Of a stretch of DNA of 64,000 bases, positions 7,903 through 16,353 are shown in pieces; the first letter of the stretch is position 1, and every line of letters begins with the position of its first letter. Where the stretch lies: positions 41,272-105,271 of the forward strand of contig NZ_BCFL01000042.1 of NCBI RefSeq assembly GCF_002217755.1, given 5' to 3'. Source of the stretch: Streptomyces hyaluromycini (GTDB lineage: Bacteria > Actinomycetota > Actinomycetes > Streptomycetales > Streptomycetaceae). The position numbers were made by a program, and so were the translations under genes. The notes under the pieces were generated by a model. The model was not told the DNA's origin, ran no database searches, and worked only from the letters and a program-made list of their open reading frames with translations.

Positions 7903-8667
7903 TCAGCCGAGCAGCGTGCCGCCGGTGGCGTCGATGAAACTCCCGGTGATCCACCGGGCGTCGTCGGACGCGACGAAGGCCACTACGTCGGCGATGTCCT
8001 CGACCTGGCCGACGCGCTTGAACGCGGAGAGTTCGGCCATGCGAGCCACCGCGGCCGGGTTGGAGAAGAGCGGGCTGCCGTTGTCGGTGCGACCCGGCGC
8101 GACGCTGTTGACCGTGATGCCGCGGTCGGCGACGTGGCGCGCCAGGTGCAGGGTCAGTTGTTCGAGGACCCCCTTGGACATCGCGTAGGCGATCATGTCC
8201 GGCTGAGCACTCCGGGTGATTCCCGAAGAGATGTTGACGATACGGCCGCCCGAACGCATCAACTTCAGCGCGCGCTGTGCGACCAGGAGCGGCGCCCGCG
8301 CGTTCACGGCGAGGTACTGGTCCATCAGTTCGACGGTGACGTCCTCGGGCAGGGCGGGCCGGCCGCCGTATGCCGCGTTGTTGACCAGGATGTCGAGGGC
8401 ACTTGAACCGGTCCGCTCCGTGAACTCCCGCTCCATCACCCGGAAGAGTTCCGCCGTCTGATCGGTCTCGGCAAGGTCGGCGCGCACGGTGAACGCGCGT
8501 CCGCCTTCCTCACCTATCAGCGCGGCCGTCTCCTTGGCCTCGGACTCTCCGGACGCGTAGTGCACAGCCACCAAGGCGCCGTCACGCGCCAGGCGCCGTG
8601 CGATACCACGCCCGATGCCTCGGCTCGCGCCGGTGACAAGAGCCGTCCTGCCGGTGAGCCCACCCAT
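7903..8667 (-). CDS. Short-chain dehydrogenase/reductase
   Basis: A 254-residue classical SDR. It has TGASRGIG (about residues 12-19) for NADP(H) binding, NNAA near 95, ISSG with the catalytic serine near 148, YAMSK (YxxxK) near 162 and a PGRTDN loop. ATG at 8667 is chosen because GGAGGG lies about 8 bases upstream; the open frame continues further but with no family similarity. In angucycline clusters, SDRs of this size (UrdMred, LanV) work with a PgaE-type oxygenase to reduce a ring ketone after hydroxylation. Its position next to two such oxygenases supports a similar role, which is inference. It is convergent with oxygenase 2 and divergent from the epoxide hydrolase. Confidence 0.82.
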   Translation of the reverse strand: MGGLTGRTALVTGASRGIGRGIARRLARDGALVAVHYASGESEAKETAALIGEEGGRAFTVRADLAETDQTAELFRVMEREFTERTGSSALDILVNNAAYGGRPALPEDVTVELMDQYLAVNARAPLLVAQRALKLMRSGGRIVNISSGITRSAQPDMIAYAMSKGVLEQLTLHLARHVADRGITVNSVAPGRTDNGSPLFSNPAAVARMAELSAFKRVGQVEDIADVVAFVASDDARWITGSFIDATGGTLLG

Positions 8668-8849
8668 CGCGTAATTCCCTCCGCAGGTTATGCAGAAAAT
8701 CTTCCAGTCGTTTCCTCGGCGTCTCAGCATGGCGAATTCCTGCATCCACGTCGAGCGCGAACAGCCCCTGTTCAAGTGCAGCTTCACGCATAGTCGGACA
8801 GCGCTACTGCTGGCTATAGTCAAGGAAATATGATCAAAGGGTGGGGTAA

Positions 8850-9770
8850 ATGAGCGAATCAATGGGGTCGGCCATGGAACCCCCTGAAGTGCCGGACAAT
8901 GCGGAACTGGCGTCTTCTTTGGGTGACTTCCATAGCGAATTCGCGGAGGTGAATGGAACGCGGCTGCACTACGTCGTGGGCGGGAGCGGGGAGCCGGTTG
9001 TCCTGCTGCATGGCTGGCCGGAGACATGGTGGGCCTACCGGAAGCTCATGCCGCGGCTCGCCGAGCAGTACCGGGTCATCGCCGTGGACCACCGGGGCAT
9101 CGGCATTCCGGACGAGCTGAAGCCCACCGACGGGTTCACGAAGAAGAACATGGCGCGCGACGTCTACGAGCTCATCTGCTCGCTGGGGTATAGCAGCGCC
9201 TCATTCGTGGGGCACGACATGGGGGCGATGGTCGGTTACAGCTTCGCGGCCAACCACCCCGAGGCGACCCGGCGGCTTGCCCTGCTCGACGTCGTCCATC
9301 CCGACGAGTCCTACTACAGCCGGCCGATGCTGCGACGCCCGAACACCGGCTTCAACATGTGGTGGATGGCCTTCAACCAGGTACGCGGCCTGCCGGAGCA
9401 GGTCTTCGCGGACCGCGGCTGGTACCTGATCGACTGGCTCTACACCCACTCCCTCATGGACCAGGAATCGATCACTGCCTTCGATCGGGCCGTCTATGCC
9501 CGGGCGTACGACACCGCAGCGGGGATCCGGGCCACCAACGGCTACTACCAGGCGTACCACCAGGACATCGAGGACCTGAAGGGGTACGACAAGGTGACAG
9601 TGCCGATCCTCGCGCTGGCGGCGCCCACACAGTACGACCAGGTGCAGGACCAGCTGTCGCGCAGCGCGACCGACGTGCGCATGGTGCTGGTGGAGAAGTC
9701 CATGCACTGGCTCGCCGAGGACGCCTCCGACCTCGTGGCCCGTGAGTTGCTCGACTTCCTCGCCCGGTGA
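8850..9770 (+). CDS. Epoxide hydrolase-family alpha/beta hydrolase (Alp1U/Lom6-like)
   Basis: A 306-residue hydrolase with the epoxide-hydrolase signature set: HGWPET (54-59, oxyanion hole), the nucleophile elbow GHDMGA with Asp123 instead of Ser, and HWLAEDAS with the base His near 286. Cap-region tyrosines that polarise the epoxide are plausible in the 150-240 region. Alp1U and Lom6 open an epoxide on the benzofluorene A/D ring in kinamycin and lomaiviticin biosynthesis, and this gene in a cluster with the diazo cassette is a good candidate for the same step. It has its own promoter region of about 180 bases shared with the divergent reductase. Confidence 0.82.
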   Translation: MSESMGSAMEPPEVPDNAELASSLGDFHSEFAEVNGTRLHYVVGGSGEPVVLLHGWPETWWAYRKLMPRLAEQYRVIAVDHRGIGIPDELKPTDGFTKKNMARDVYELICSLGYSSASFVGHDMGAMVGYSFAANHPEATRRLALLDVVHPDESYYSRPMLRRPNTGFNMWWMAFNQVRGLPEQVFADRGWYLIDWLYTHSLMDQESITAFDRAVYARAYDTAAGIRATNGYYQAYHQDIEDLKGYDKVTVPILALAAPTQYDQVQDQLSRSATDVRMVLVEKSMHWLAEDASDLVARELLDFLAR

Positions 9771-9830
9771 GCGGCAGGCCCCGGGCAGGTCAGTGGTCCG
9801 TCTGATCCTTTCCAGAATGAAAGGCTGTCC

Positions 9831-11018
9831 ATGACACAGCACATCAGCAACGCGTCCAGCGCGCCATTGGCACGGCAGAGACCGGGCTCAGCGCTCTCCC
9901 GGCTGCCTTCCCTGACCGGCATGCGGTTTGCAGCGGCCTTTCTGGTCTTCTGCAGCCACATAGGTTCGCCGCTGCCCCAGCTGCGCCTGCTCAAGGACAA
10001 CCACGCGGCGGCTCAGCTCACCAAAATCACCGAGAACGCCGGGGCGCTGGGCGTCACCTTCTTTTTCGTCCTCAGCGGTTTCGTGCTGACCTGGTCCGCG
10101 CGGGAGAAGGACACCGCCCGCGCCTTCTGGCGCCGGCGGTTCGCCAAGATCTATCCCAACTACGTGATCGCCTGGGCCCTGGCGATGATCCTTTTCGCCT
10201 CGGCCTACACCCCGACGCGGGTGGCCCTCGCCAACCTCTTCATGGTCCAGGTGTGGCTGCCGGACTACGCGTACATCTACAGCGTGGACCCGCCGAGCTG
10301 GTCGCTGGGGGTCGAGCTCGTCTTCTACGCCTCGTTCCCGCTGCTGCACCGGTGGTTCGTGCGCATCTGTGACGCACACCTGAAGTACTGGATCGCCGGG
10401 GTGACGGCGGCGATCCTCCTGACGCCGATGTTCACCTACGCCGTGCTGCCCGGCCCGGAGCCGCTGCCGATGTCCGCGCAGACCTGGGCGCCCGCAGGTA
10501 CCTCGATCACGCAGATGTGGTTCGCCCTCTTCCTGCCGCCGGTCCGGGTGCTGGACTTCGCCCTGGGCATGCTGCTGGCGCATGCCGTGATGCGGGGGCG
10601 CTGGCGCAACATCGGCATGATCTGGTCGAGCCTCCTGCTCGCCGGCAGCTACTGGCTGGCCCAGGAGTCGAACATGCTCGTCGCCAAGCGCGCCGCCATG
10701 ATCATCCCGATCGCGCTGCTGATCGCGGCGGCTGCTACCAGGGATGTCGAGGGTGAGTTCACCATCTTCCGCAACCGGGCGATGACGTGGCTGGGGGACA
10801 TCTCATTCGCCTTCTACCTGCTCCACTTCATCGTCCTGCAGTACGGCCGCAAGCTCCTGGGCCACGACCTGTACTCCGCCTGGGAGACGGTGGGGCTGGA
10901 CCTCGTGCTGCTGGCGGTGAGCGTGCTGGCCGCCGGGGCGCTGTACACGCTCGTGGAGCGGCCGGTCACCCGCCGCTGGTCCACCTCCAGGCGGGCGGTG
11001 CCGGCGCCGGCACAGTAA
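9831..11018 (+). CDS. Membrane acyltransferase, family 3 (OafA/YrhL type)
   Basis: A 395-residue integral membrane protein with about ten hydrophobic helices. It opens with the family signature RLPSLTGMRFAAAFLVFCSH (the R-x10-H acyl-acceptor region) and also has FFFVLSGFVLTWS and PPSWSLGVELVFY. Members transfer acetyl or other short acyl groups from CoA to sugars, macrolides or other acceptors. Kinamycins are heavily O-acetylated, and deoxysugars can be acylated too, so either could be the acceptor; the sequence does not decide. It lies 60 bases after the epoxide hydrolase with GAAAGG before the ATG, so the two are probably co-transcribed. Confidence 0.85.
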   Translation: MTQHISNASSAPLARQRPGSALSRLPSLTGMRFAAAFLVFCSHIGSPLPQLRLLKDNHAAAQLTKITENAGALGVTFFFVLSGFVLTWSAREKDTARAFWRRRFAKIYPNYVIAWALAMILFASAYTPTRVALANLFMVQVWLPDYAYIYSVDPPSWSLGVELVFYASFPLLHRWFVRICDAHLKYWIAGVTAAILLTPMFTYAVLPGPEPLPMSAQTWAPAGTSITQMWFALFLPPVRVLDFALGMLLAHAVMRGRWRNIGMIWSSLLLAGSYWLAQESNMLVAKRAAMIIPIALLIAAAATRDVEGEFTIFRNRAMTWLGDISFAFYLLHFIVLQYGRKLLGHDLYSAWETVGLDLVLLAVSVLAAGALYTLVERPVTRRWSTSRRAVPAPAQ

Positions 11019-11075
11019 GGCGAGCGGGCCCGCCGGTGCGGAGGCACCGCCCGGCGTGCCACGCGGATCTCCGGC

Positions 11076-12239
11076 TCACCGGGCGGCGAGCTTCTCCATG
11101 GTGTGGGCCACTTCGGCCGGTGCGGGAAGCGTGGCCATCTCCTCGGACAGGGCCCGCGCGCGCTGCGTGTACCGAGGGGAGGACAGGATCTCCCGGCAGG
11201 CCGAGACGATCACCTCGGTCTGGTCCTGGCCCGGCTCCTGGCCCTGCGTCGCCAGCCTGATCCCGGCACCGAAGTCGGAGAGGGCCTGCGCGACGATCTC
11301 CATGTAGGAGGCCTCGGGTGCGATCACCTGCGGCACCCCCGCATTCATGGCGGTCATGGCAGTGACCCCACCTCCGTGATGCACCAGCAGATCGCAGGTG
11401 GGGGCCACCACATCCAGCGGGATCCAGCCGATGCGGACATCACCGAGCTCGCCGCCGAACTTCTCGGTCACCTGGTCGGGGGCCGCGATCACCACCTCCG
11501 CTCCCGTCCGGGCCAGCTGGCCCACCAGACTCCGCAGCGCCTCGGCGGACTGGAAGGCGAGGGCCCGGGTTCCCGTGGTGATCAGCACGCGCCGGCGGCC
11601 GTCGGGGCGTGTGTACATCCATCGTTCGACACGGCGCTGGCCGTTGCCGGGAATCCAGCGCATCAGCTGTGTTTCGTAGTCGTGCGACGGCGGAAGGCAC
11701 GGGCGCAGCGACGGCGGGCAGACGTCGATGAACAGGTCGGGGGCCGGCAGCTCTCCCAGGCCCAGGTGCTTCAGCTCGGTCCGGAGCTCCTCTTCCGCGC
11801 CCGGGGTGGCGCCAGTGGTCGGGACGACGTCCCAGGCCTGGCACACGTACGGGACCCCGAGGTGGGCGGCGAGCAGCCCTGCTGCATAGGTCATCGAGCC
11901 GCCGACGACCAGGTCGGGGCGCCAGTCCCGGGCGAGGTCCCGCAGCGGGTCCAGGCTGGCGGCGGCCATCCTGCCGAAGGCCCTGCCTGTGTGCAGCATG
12001 TTTTCCCGCGGATCCTTGGGCGGCTCGACGGCCTTGCCCGAGCGGTCGAACCGCATGAAATGAAAGACCGGTTCGGGGACGACGGAGACCGAGGGAAGTC
12101 CGATGCCCGCTGCGATGTCGGGCAGCGGCTCGTTGGCGCCTACGAGAACCTCATGACCCGCATTCCGCAGGGCCGTTGCCAGGGGAGCGATGGTGAAGAC
12201 AGTCGCCGAGCTGCCGCCGGCGACGAAGAGGAACTTCAT
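11076..12239 (-). CDS. Glycosyltransferase, GT1/MGT family
   Basis: A 387-residue GT-B glycosyltransferase of the antibiotic-decorating family. It starts MKFLFVAGGSSATVFTIAPL; the C-terminal half has WIPLDVVAPTCDLLVHHGGG, the donor-binding HHGGG motif, and GVPQVIAPEAS. The donor is expected to be the dTDP-trideoxyhexose made by the cluster's sugar genes. It is the only glycosyltransferase in the window, so a monosaccharide, an iteratively acting enzyme or additional genes to the left are possible. O- versus C-glycosylation cannot be told. The ATG at 12239 matches the family start; an in-frame extension upstream has no similarity and overlaps the next gene. Confidence 0.88.
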   Translation of the reverse strand: MKFLFVAGGSSATVFTIAPLATALRNAGHEVLVGANEPLPDIAAGIGLPSVSVVPEPVFHFMRFDRSGKAVEPPKDPRENMLHTGRAFGRMAAASLDPLRDLARDWRPDLVVGGSMTYAAGLLAAHLGVPYVCQAWDVVPTTGATPGAEEELRTELKHLGLGELPAPDLFIDVCPPSLRPCLPPSHDYETQLMRWIPGNGQRRVERWMYTRPDGRRRVLITTGTRALAFQSAEALRSLVGQLARTGAEVVIAAPDQVTEKFGGELGDVRIGWIPLDVVAPTCDLLVHHGGGVTAMTAMNAGVPQVIAPEASYMEIVAQALSDFGAGIRLATQGQEPGQDQTEVIVSACREILSSPRYTQRARALSEEMATLPAPAEVAHTMEKLAAR

Positions 12240-12313
12240 GTAGTTTTCCAGGCTTCCCGTGAGACGGTGGATTTCAAGTACCGGAAAATCTGGCGGAGTC
12301 GGCCGAGGGCGGC

Positions 12314-12772
12314 TCAGACGTTCCGGCTCATGACGAGGTCGACCGCGATCTCGATGATCACCGCACCGGGCGGGTTGATCCACTCCTTGCCGTAGCGCTC
12401 GGCGTACCGCCGGGCCCCCTCCGCCAGGCGTCCGGGGTCGTCGAAGATCGTGCCGGTGCCTTCCAGCGTGGCCCAGGAGGAGACCTCGTCCCGCTGGCAC
12501 AGGGCGACCCGGCTGCCTGGCGCCGCGACCAGGTTCCGGGCCTTCTTCGATTGAGCGACCGTCATGATCCGGGCCATCCGTGCCTCGCTGTCCCAGGTGA
12601 AGCTCACGGGTACGGCATGGGGAGTGCCGTTCGGCCGGAGCGTGACGAGAATGGCCTGGCCGGGTTCGGCGAGGAATTTCTCGATCTCGGCGGACAGCGG
12701 CCAGCTCTGCTTATCCCGGTGCCCCTCCGGCATGACGCCCACCTTTACGTTGCGCCGGGTATTGGCTGTCAT
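12314..12772 (-). CDS. Pyridoxamine-5'-phosphate-oxidase-fold (PPOX) protein 1
   Basis: A 152-residue split-barrel protein. LVTLRPNGTPHAVPVSFTWD (about residues 44-63) and the following KKARNLVAAPGSRVALC are hallmarks of the actinobacterial PPOX class that binds F420, FMN or heme. Members reduce quinones, biliverdin or other small molecules. Its neighbour 5 kb away (17426-17845) is a clear paralogue (APVRFTWD, SRKARNLLAEPGGRVALC). ATG at 12772 is preceded by AGAAGGAAA at good spacing. It is probably co-transcribed with the downstream glycosyltransferase. A tailoring reduction is possible; the substrate is unknown. Confidence 0.78.
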   Translation of the reverse strand: MTANTRRNVKVGVMPEGHRDKQSWPLSAEIEKFLAEPGQAILVTLRPNGTPHAVPVSFTWDSEARMARIMTVAQSKKARNLVAAPGSRVALCQRDEVSSWATLEGTGTIFDDPGRLAEGARRYAERYGKEWINPPGAVIIEIAVDLVMSRNV

Positions 12773-13004
12773 CAATTTCCTTCTCTCGGCAGATTGTTTA
12801 TGGTCCGTGTGGTACCCACTGGGTGCTGAGGCGAGCTTGCTGCGTGTCCCTGGAATGAGTCAACGTCGTATACGTGCGTACGGTGTTCAACTGCGGAAAT
12901 CCGCGCTTAAACGCTGGCTGCACGTAGCAGGCATCTATTGCGGGATCCGGCCGGTTACGGTCATAGTCACGGCGCCGACAGAGCGCGAGAAGGAGGGCCA
13001 AACA

Positions 13005-13694
13005 GTGAACAGGCCAGTAGTGGCGGTCACCGCGGACTCGGTCACCGCGACCTGGGGTGTCTGGGGCGCCATCCCGGCCGCCGTGCAGCCGTGGGCGTAT
13101 CTCACCAAGGTGACGGACGCGGGTGGCTCACCGGTGCTGCTGCCGCCGGTGCGCGAAGCCGTCGAGGACGTGATGGCCACGGCGGACGCGCTGCTGATAA
13201 CCGGTGGCGCGGACATCGATCCTGCGCTCTACGGGGCCGAGCGCGATCCGCGCACGTTCCCGCCCGACCCACTGCGCGACGCCACCGACCTCGCCGCCCT
13301 GGCCGTCGCGGAGCGGCGCGGCATCCCGGTCCTGGGCATCTGCCGTGGGCTGCAGGTGATCGTTGTCTCCCGGGGCGGAACGCTGCACCAGCACCTGCCC
13401 GCTCACGCCCCCACTGTCCCGGGCCGCCACACCCTGCGCGACATCAGGATCGCGCCGGACTCCATGCTGGGCAGTGCCCTGGGGACCTCGACCACCGGGC
13501 ACTGCCACCACCATCAGGGAGTGGCGCGGGTCGGTGCCGGGCTCACTGCCGTCGCCTGGGCGGAGGAGGACGGCGTTGTCGAAGCCGCCGAGGATCCCTC
13601 CGCGCGCTTCCTGGTCGGATTCCAGCCGCATGCCGAGGAGGGCGGCCCCGATAGCGCGTCACTGTTCAAGGCCTTCGTCAACGCGGCGTGCTGA
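13005..13694 (+). CDS. Class I glutamine amidotransferase-like hydrolase (peptidase C26)
   Basis: A 229-residue protein of the gamma-glutamyl-GABA hydrolase group. It has LLITGGADIDP near 64-73, the nucleophile elbow GICRG with Cys113, the GGTLHQHLP segment, HHHQG near 170, and a C-terminal FQPHAEE where the family usually has HPE. Enzymes of this fold cleave gamma-glutamyl amide bonds. This matters here because the diazo pathway carries hydrazine on the gamma-carboxyl of glutamate, so an extra gamma-glutamyl hydrolase could release it; that link is inference. GTG 13005 has AAGGAGGG at 12990-12997. The Pro-to-Ala change in the HPE motif keeps the His-Glu pair. Confidence 0.78.
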   Translation: MNRPVVAVTADSVTATWGVWGAIPAAVQPWAYLTKVTDAGGSPVLLPPVREAVEDVMATADALLITGGADIDPALYGAERDPRTFPPDPLRDATDLAALAVAERRGIPVLGICRGLQVIVVSRGGTLHQHLPAHAPTVPGRHTLRDIRIAPDSMLGSALGTSTTGHCHHHQGVARVGAGLTAVAWAEEDGVVEAAEDPSARFLVGFQPHAEEGGPDSASLFKAFVNAAC

Positions 13695-13719
13695 GCGGTG
13701 CGGTGCCGGGGCGGCGCAG

Positions 13720-14598
13720 CTACGCCGGATCCGGCAGATTCATCCGTGCGAGCTTGGCCGGGTCGACCACGACTGTGATCTCGGTGATCCGGCCGTCGGC
13801 GACGGCGAAGGCGAGGACCGACAGCGGGGTGCCGTCCCCGCGCCAGGTGACCACCCCGGGCAGGCCGTTGACGAGCATCGGTTGCCCATGAGTGGCGGCA
13901 CTGGCGGACAGCTGCGCGCCGGCGGCGACCTCGGTGGCGCCGAGGGTGACGACCATGCCGGAGGGGGTGTCGACGGTCAGCTTCACCTCGGGGTGGAGCA
14001 CCCGCAGCAACTCGTCGAAGTCGCCGAGGCGAGCCGCCGTCAGGAACGCCTGGACCACCGCGCGTTGCTGCCGCCCGCCGTCCGCCGGCCGATCGGCTCC
14101 CTGCACCTTTCTGCGGGCGCGGCTGGCGAGCATCTTCGCGGCGGCGGCGGACTTGCCGAGGATCTCGCCGACCTGGTCGAACGGCACCCCGAACAGGTCG
14201 TGCAGCACGAACGCCAGCCGCTCGCTCGGCCCGAGCGAGTCGAGGACGACGAGGAGCGCGAGCCCGACCGAGTCGGCAAGCAGCGCGTCGTCCTCGGGAG
14301 CAGGGGCGTCGTCGAGCGCCATCGCGAGTTCGGGCAGCCGTTCGTCGTAGGACGCCTCGGGGCGGGTCTGGCGCGAGCGCAGGACGTCGAGGCTGATCCG
14401 GCCGACTACCGTGGTCAGCCAGCCGGCGAGATTGTCGATGGTCGACGTGTCCTGGCGGGAGAGGCGCAGCCAGGCCTCCTGGACCGCGTCCTCGGCGTCG
14501 GCGTGCGATCCGAGTACGCGGTAAGCGACCGAGCGCAGCCGGTCGCGCTGGGACTCGAACGCCTCGGCCACCGGGTCCGTCGGGCGGGTGTCGGACAT
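13720..14598 (-). CDS. ECF41-type RNA polymerase sigma factor
   Basis: A 292-residue sigma factor: region 2 in the N-terminal 90 residues (DAEDAVQEAWLRL), region 4 near 110-170 (LGPSERLAFVLHDLFGVPFD, with the -10/-35 reading helices) and a fused C-terminal SnoaL-like domain ending DGRITEITVVVDPAKLARMN. This C-terminal extension defines the ECF41/SigJ group, where it controls activity in place of a separate anti-sigma factor. ECF41 genes are typically next to a carboxymuconolactone-decarboxylase or oxidoreductase target, exactly as here with the divergent AhpD-like gene at 14683. The ATG has GAGGAAGG upstream. Confidence 0.9.
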   Translation of the reverse strand: MSDTRPTDPVAEAFESQRDRLRSVAYRVLGSHADAEDAVQEAWLRLSRQDTSTIDNLAGWLTTVVGRISLDVLRSRQTRPEASYDERLPELAMALDDAPAPEDDALLADSVGLALLVVLDSLGPSERLAFVLHDLFGVPFDQVGEILGKSAAAAKMLASRARRKVQGADRPADGGRQQRAVVQAFLTAARLGDFDELLRVLHPEVKLTVDTPSGMVVTLGATEVAAGAQLSASAATHGQPMLVNGLPGVVTWRGDGTPLSVLAFAVADGRITEITVVVDPAKLARMNLPDPA

Positions 14599-14682
14599 GT
14601 TGTTACCTTCCTCGAATCCGCTTCGTCATGGGTAGTGACGGGCGCAAGCCCGGTCAGGTAACCCGATGAAGGAGCAGGACCG

Positions 14683-15135
14683 ATGGAAGCACGCCTGAAC
14701 AGCAAGTTGAACCCCGACCTCTGGACCGCTATCCAGCACCTCCAGAAGGCGATCGCTGCCGGCGGCGTCGACCCGAAGCTGCTGTCGCTGGTCCACCTGC
14801 GCGCCAGCCAGATCAACAGCTGTGCGGCGTGCGTCTATGCCAGCATCGCGTCGGCGAAGAAGGCCGGCGAGACGGACGAGCGGCTGCACAGCGTGGCCGC
14901 GTGGCGCGAGTCGCCCTTCTACACCGACGAGGAGCGGGCGGCCCTCGCCCTGGCCGAGGCTGCCACCCGGATTCAGGATGGTGCGCAGGGCGTGACCGAC
15001 GAGATCTGGGACGCCGTCACCGACCACTTCACCGAGGACCAGATCAACTCGATCATTCTGGAGATCGCGCTGACCAACTTCTACAACCGGATCAACAGCA
15101 CGATCAAGGAGCCGGCCGGCAAGACGTGGGGCTGA
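14683..15135 (+). CDS. AhpD-like carboxymuconolactone decarboxylase-family protein
   Basis: A 150-residue all-helical protein with the peroxidatic CxxC pair Cys47 and Cys50 in SCAACVYAS; the usual third-position His is replaced by Ser. Family members are alkylhydroperoxidase-like disulfide reductases. The gene is divergent from the ECF41 sigma factor across an 84-base gap, so it is the expected target of that sigma factor. A strong AAGGAG precedes the ATG. It ends just upstream of a stem-loop terminator. A role against the redox stress that diazobenzofluorene-type compounds cause is plausible but not shown by sequence. Confidence 0.85.
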   Translation: MEARLNSKLNPDLWTAIQHLQKAIAAGGVDPKLLSLVHLRASQINSCAACVYASIASAKKAGETDERLHSVAAWRESPFYTDEERAALALAEAATRIQDGAQGVTDEIWDAVTDHFTEDQINSIILEIALTNFYNRINSTIKEPAGKTWG

Positions 15136-15165
15136 GCTGAGCGGGATTCCCGCCACCTGTCGAGG

Positions 15166-16287
15166 GTGGTGACCGGGCCTGTCGAGACCAAGGGTGCATC
15201 GACAGGCCCATCCCGGCCTTCCGAATCGAACATATGTACTATTTATCTCGCGGGCGCGGCTCTGGCGGTCCTGGCCGTTCCCGCGCTGTCGATGCGGCTG
15301 AGCCTGCCCGACGCCAGCGTCCAGCCCCACGACAGGAGCAGCTACACCTCGTACAAGATCCTCTCCGAGGGCTTCGGTCCCGGCTACGGCGCACCTCTGA
15401 TCCTCGCCACCGAAACCGGTTCCAAGGGCGCTGATCTAGGTCCCGTCGTGGCGGCGGTGAGCAAGGCGGAGGGCATCGCCTACGTCTCGCAGCCCCAGGT
15501 CAGCAAGGACGGGCAGGCCGCGACCTTCATGGCCTTTCCGAGGACGGGATCCCAGGACGAGGCGACGACCGACCTGGTGCACACGCTCCGCGACGACGTG
15601 CTGCCCCAGGTGAACGGTGGTGACGGCGTCTACGTCGGCGGCCCGAACGCCGCCTCGATCGACTTCGCCGACGACATCGGCTCGCGGCTTCCCTTGATGG
15701 TCGCGATCGTCATCGCGCTGTCCCTGGCGCTGCTGATCGGGCTGGTCCGGTCCGTCACGATCGCGCTGCAGGCCGCTGTCATGAACCTGCTGTCGATCGG
15801 TGCTGCCTACGGCGTGCTGGTCGCGATCGTGCAGTGGGGATGGCTCGGTTCCGCCCTCGGTTTCACCACCGACATGCCGATCACGACCTGGGTGCCGATG
15901 ATGATGTTCCCGCTCCTGTTCGGCCTGTCGATGGACTACGAGGTCTTCCTCATCTCCCGGGTCCGTGAGGAGTACGAACGCATCGGTGACAACCGGCAGG
16001 CGGTCACGTACGGACTGGCGCGCACCGCGAGGGTGATCACGGCCGCGGCCGCCATCATGGTCGTCGTCTTCGGGACCTCCCTGCTCGGCCCGGATGTCGC
16101 GGTCAAGCAGATGGGCCTGGGCATGGCCGTCGCCGTGCTCATCGACGCCACCGTCGTCCGGATGATTCTCGTCCCTGCGGTCATGGAACTGTGCGGCAAG
16201 GCCAACTGGTGGATGCCCGGACGCCGGACGGTGCAGCCGGCGACACCGGTCGCAGCGGTCGCTGTCGGAGAAGAGAACCGGGTCTGA
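15166..16287 (+). pseudogene. MMPL/RND-family transporter, C-terminal half only
   Basis: An open frame of 373 codons. From residue 28 on it matches the second half of actinomycete MMPL exporters: a first membrane helix, a periplasmic loop (SLPDASVQPHDRSSYTSYKIL), then a bundle of five helices with FGLSMDYEVFLISRVREEYE, the hallmark of helix 10 and its cytoplasmic loop. MMPL proteins are about 700 residues with two such halves; the whole first half is missing. The first 27 residues show no similarity and overlap a terminator stem, so this is a 5'-truncated remnant rather than a half-size transporter. It could have been a compound exporter. Confidence 0.7.
15175..15209 (+). terminator. Stem-loop terminator after AhpD-like gene
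   Basis: GGGCCTGTCGA (15175-15185) pairs exactly with TCGACAGGCCC (15199-15209) around a 13-base loop, 40 bases after the AhpD stop. The GC-rich perfect stem suits a Streptomyces terminator. Confidence 0.6.
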
Positions 16288-16353
16288 CCCTCCAACGCCT
16301 GGACGCGGCTGTGCCGGCGACAACGCCGGCGGTCGAACGGTACGGTCGCAGCC

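Noticed and set aside
12883..12896. A third copy of the GTTCAACC palindrome upstream of the amidotransferase gene.
   Set aside because: Only one half-site (GTGTTCAACT) is present; the second arm is missing, so it is not called a site.
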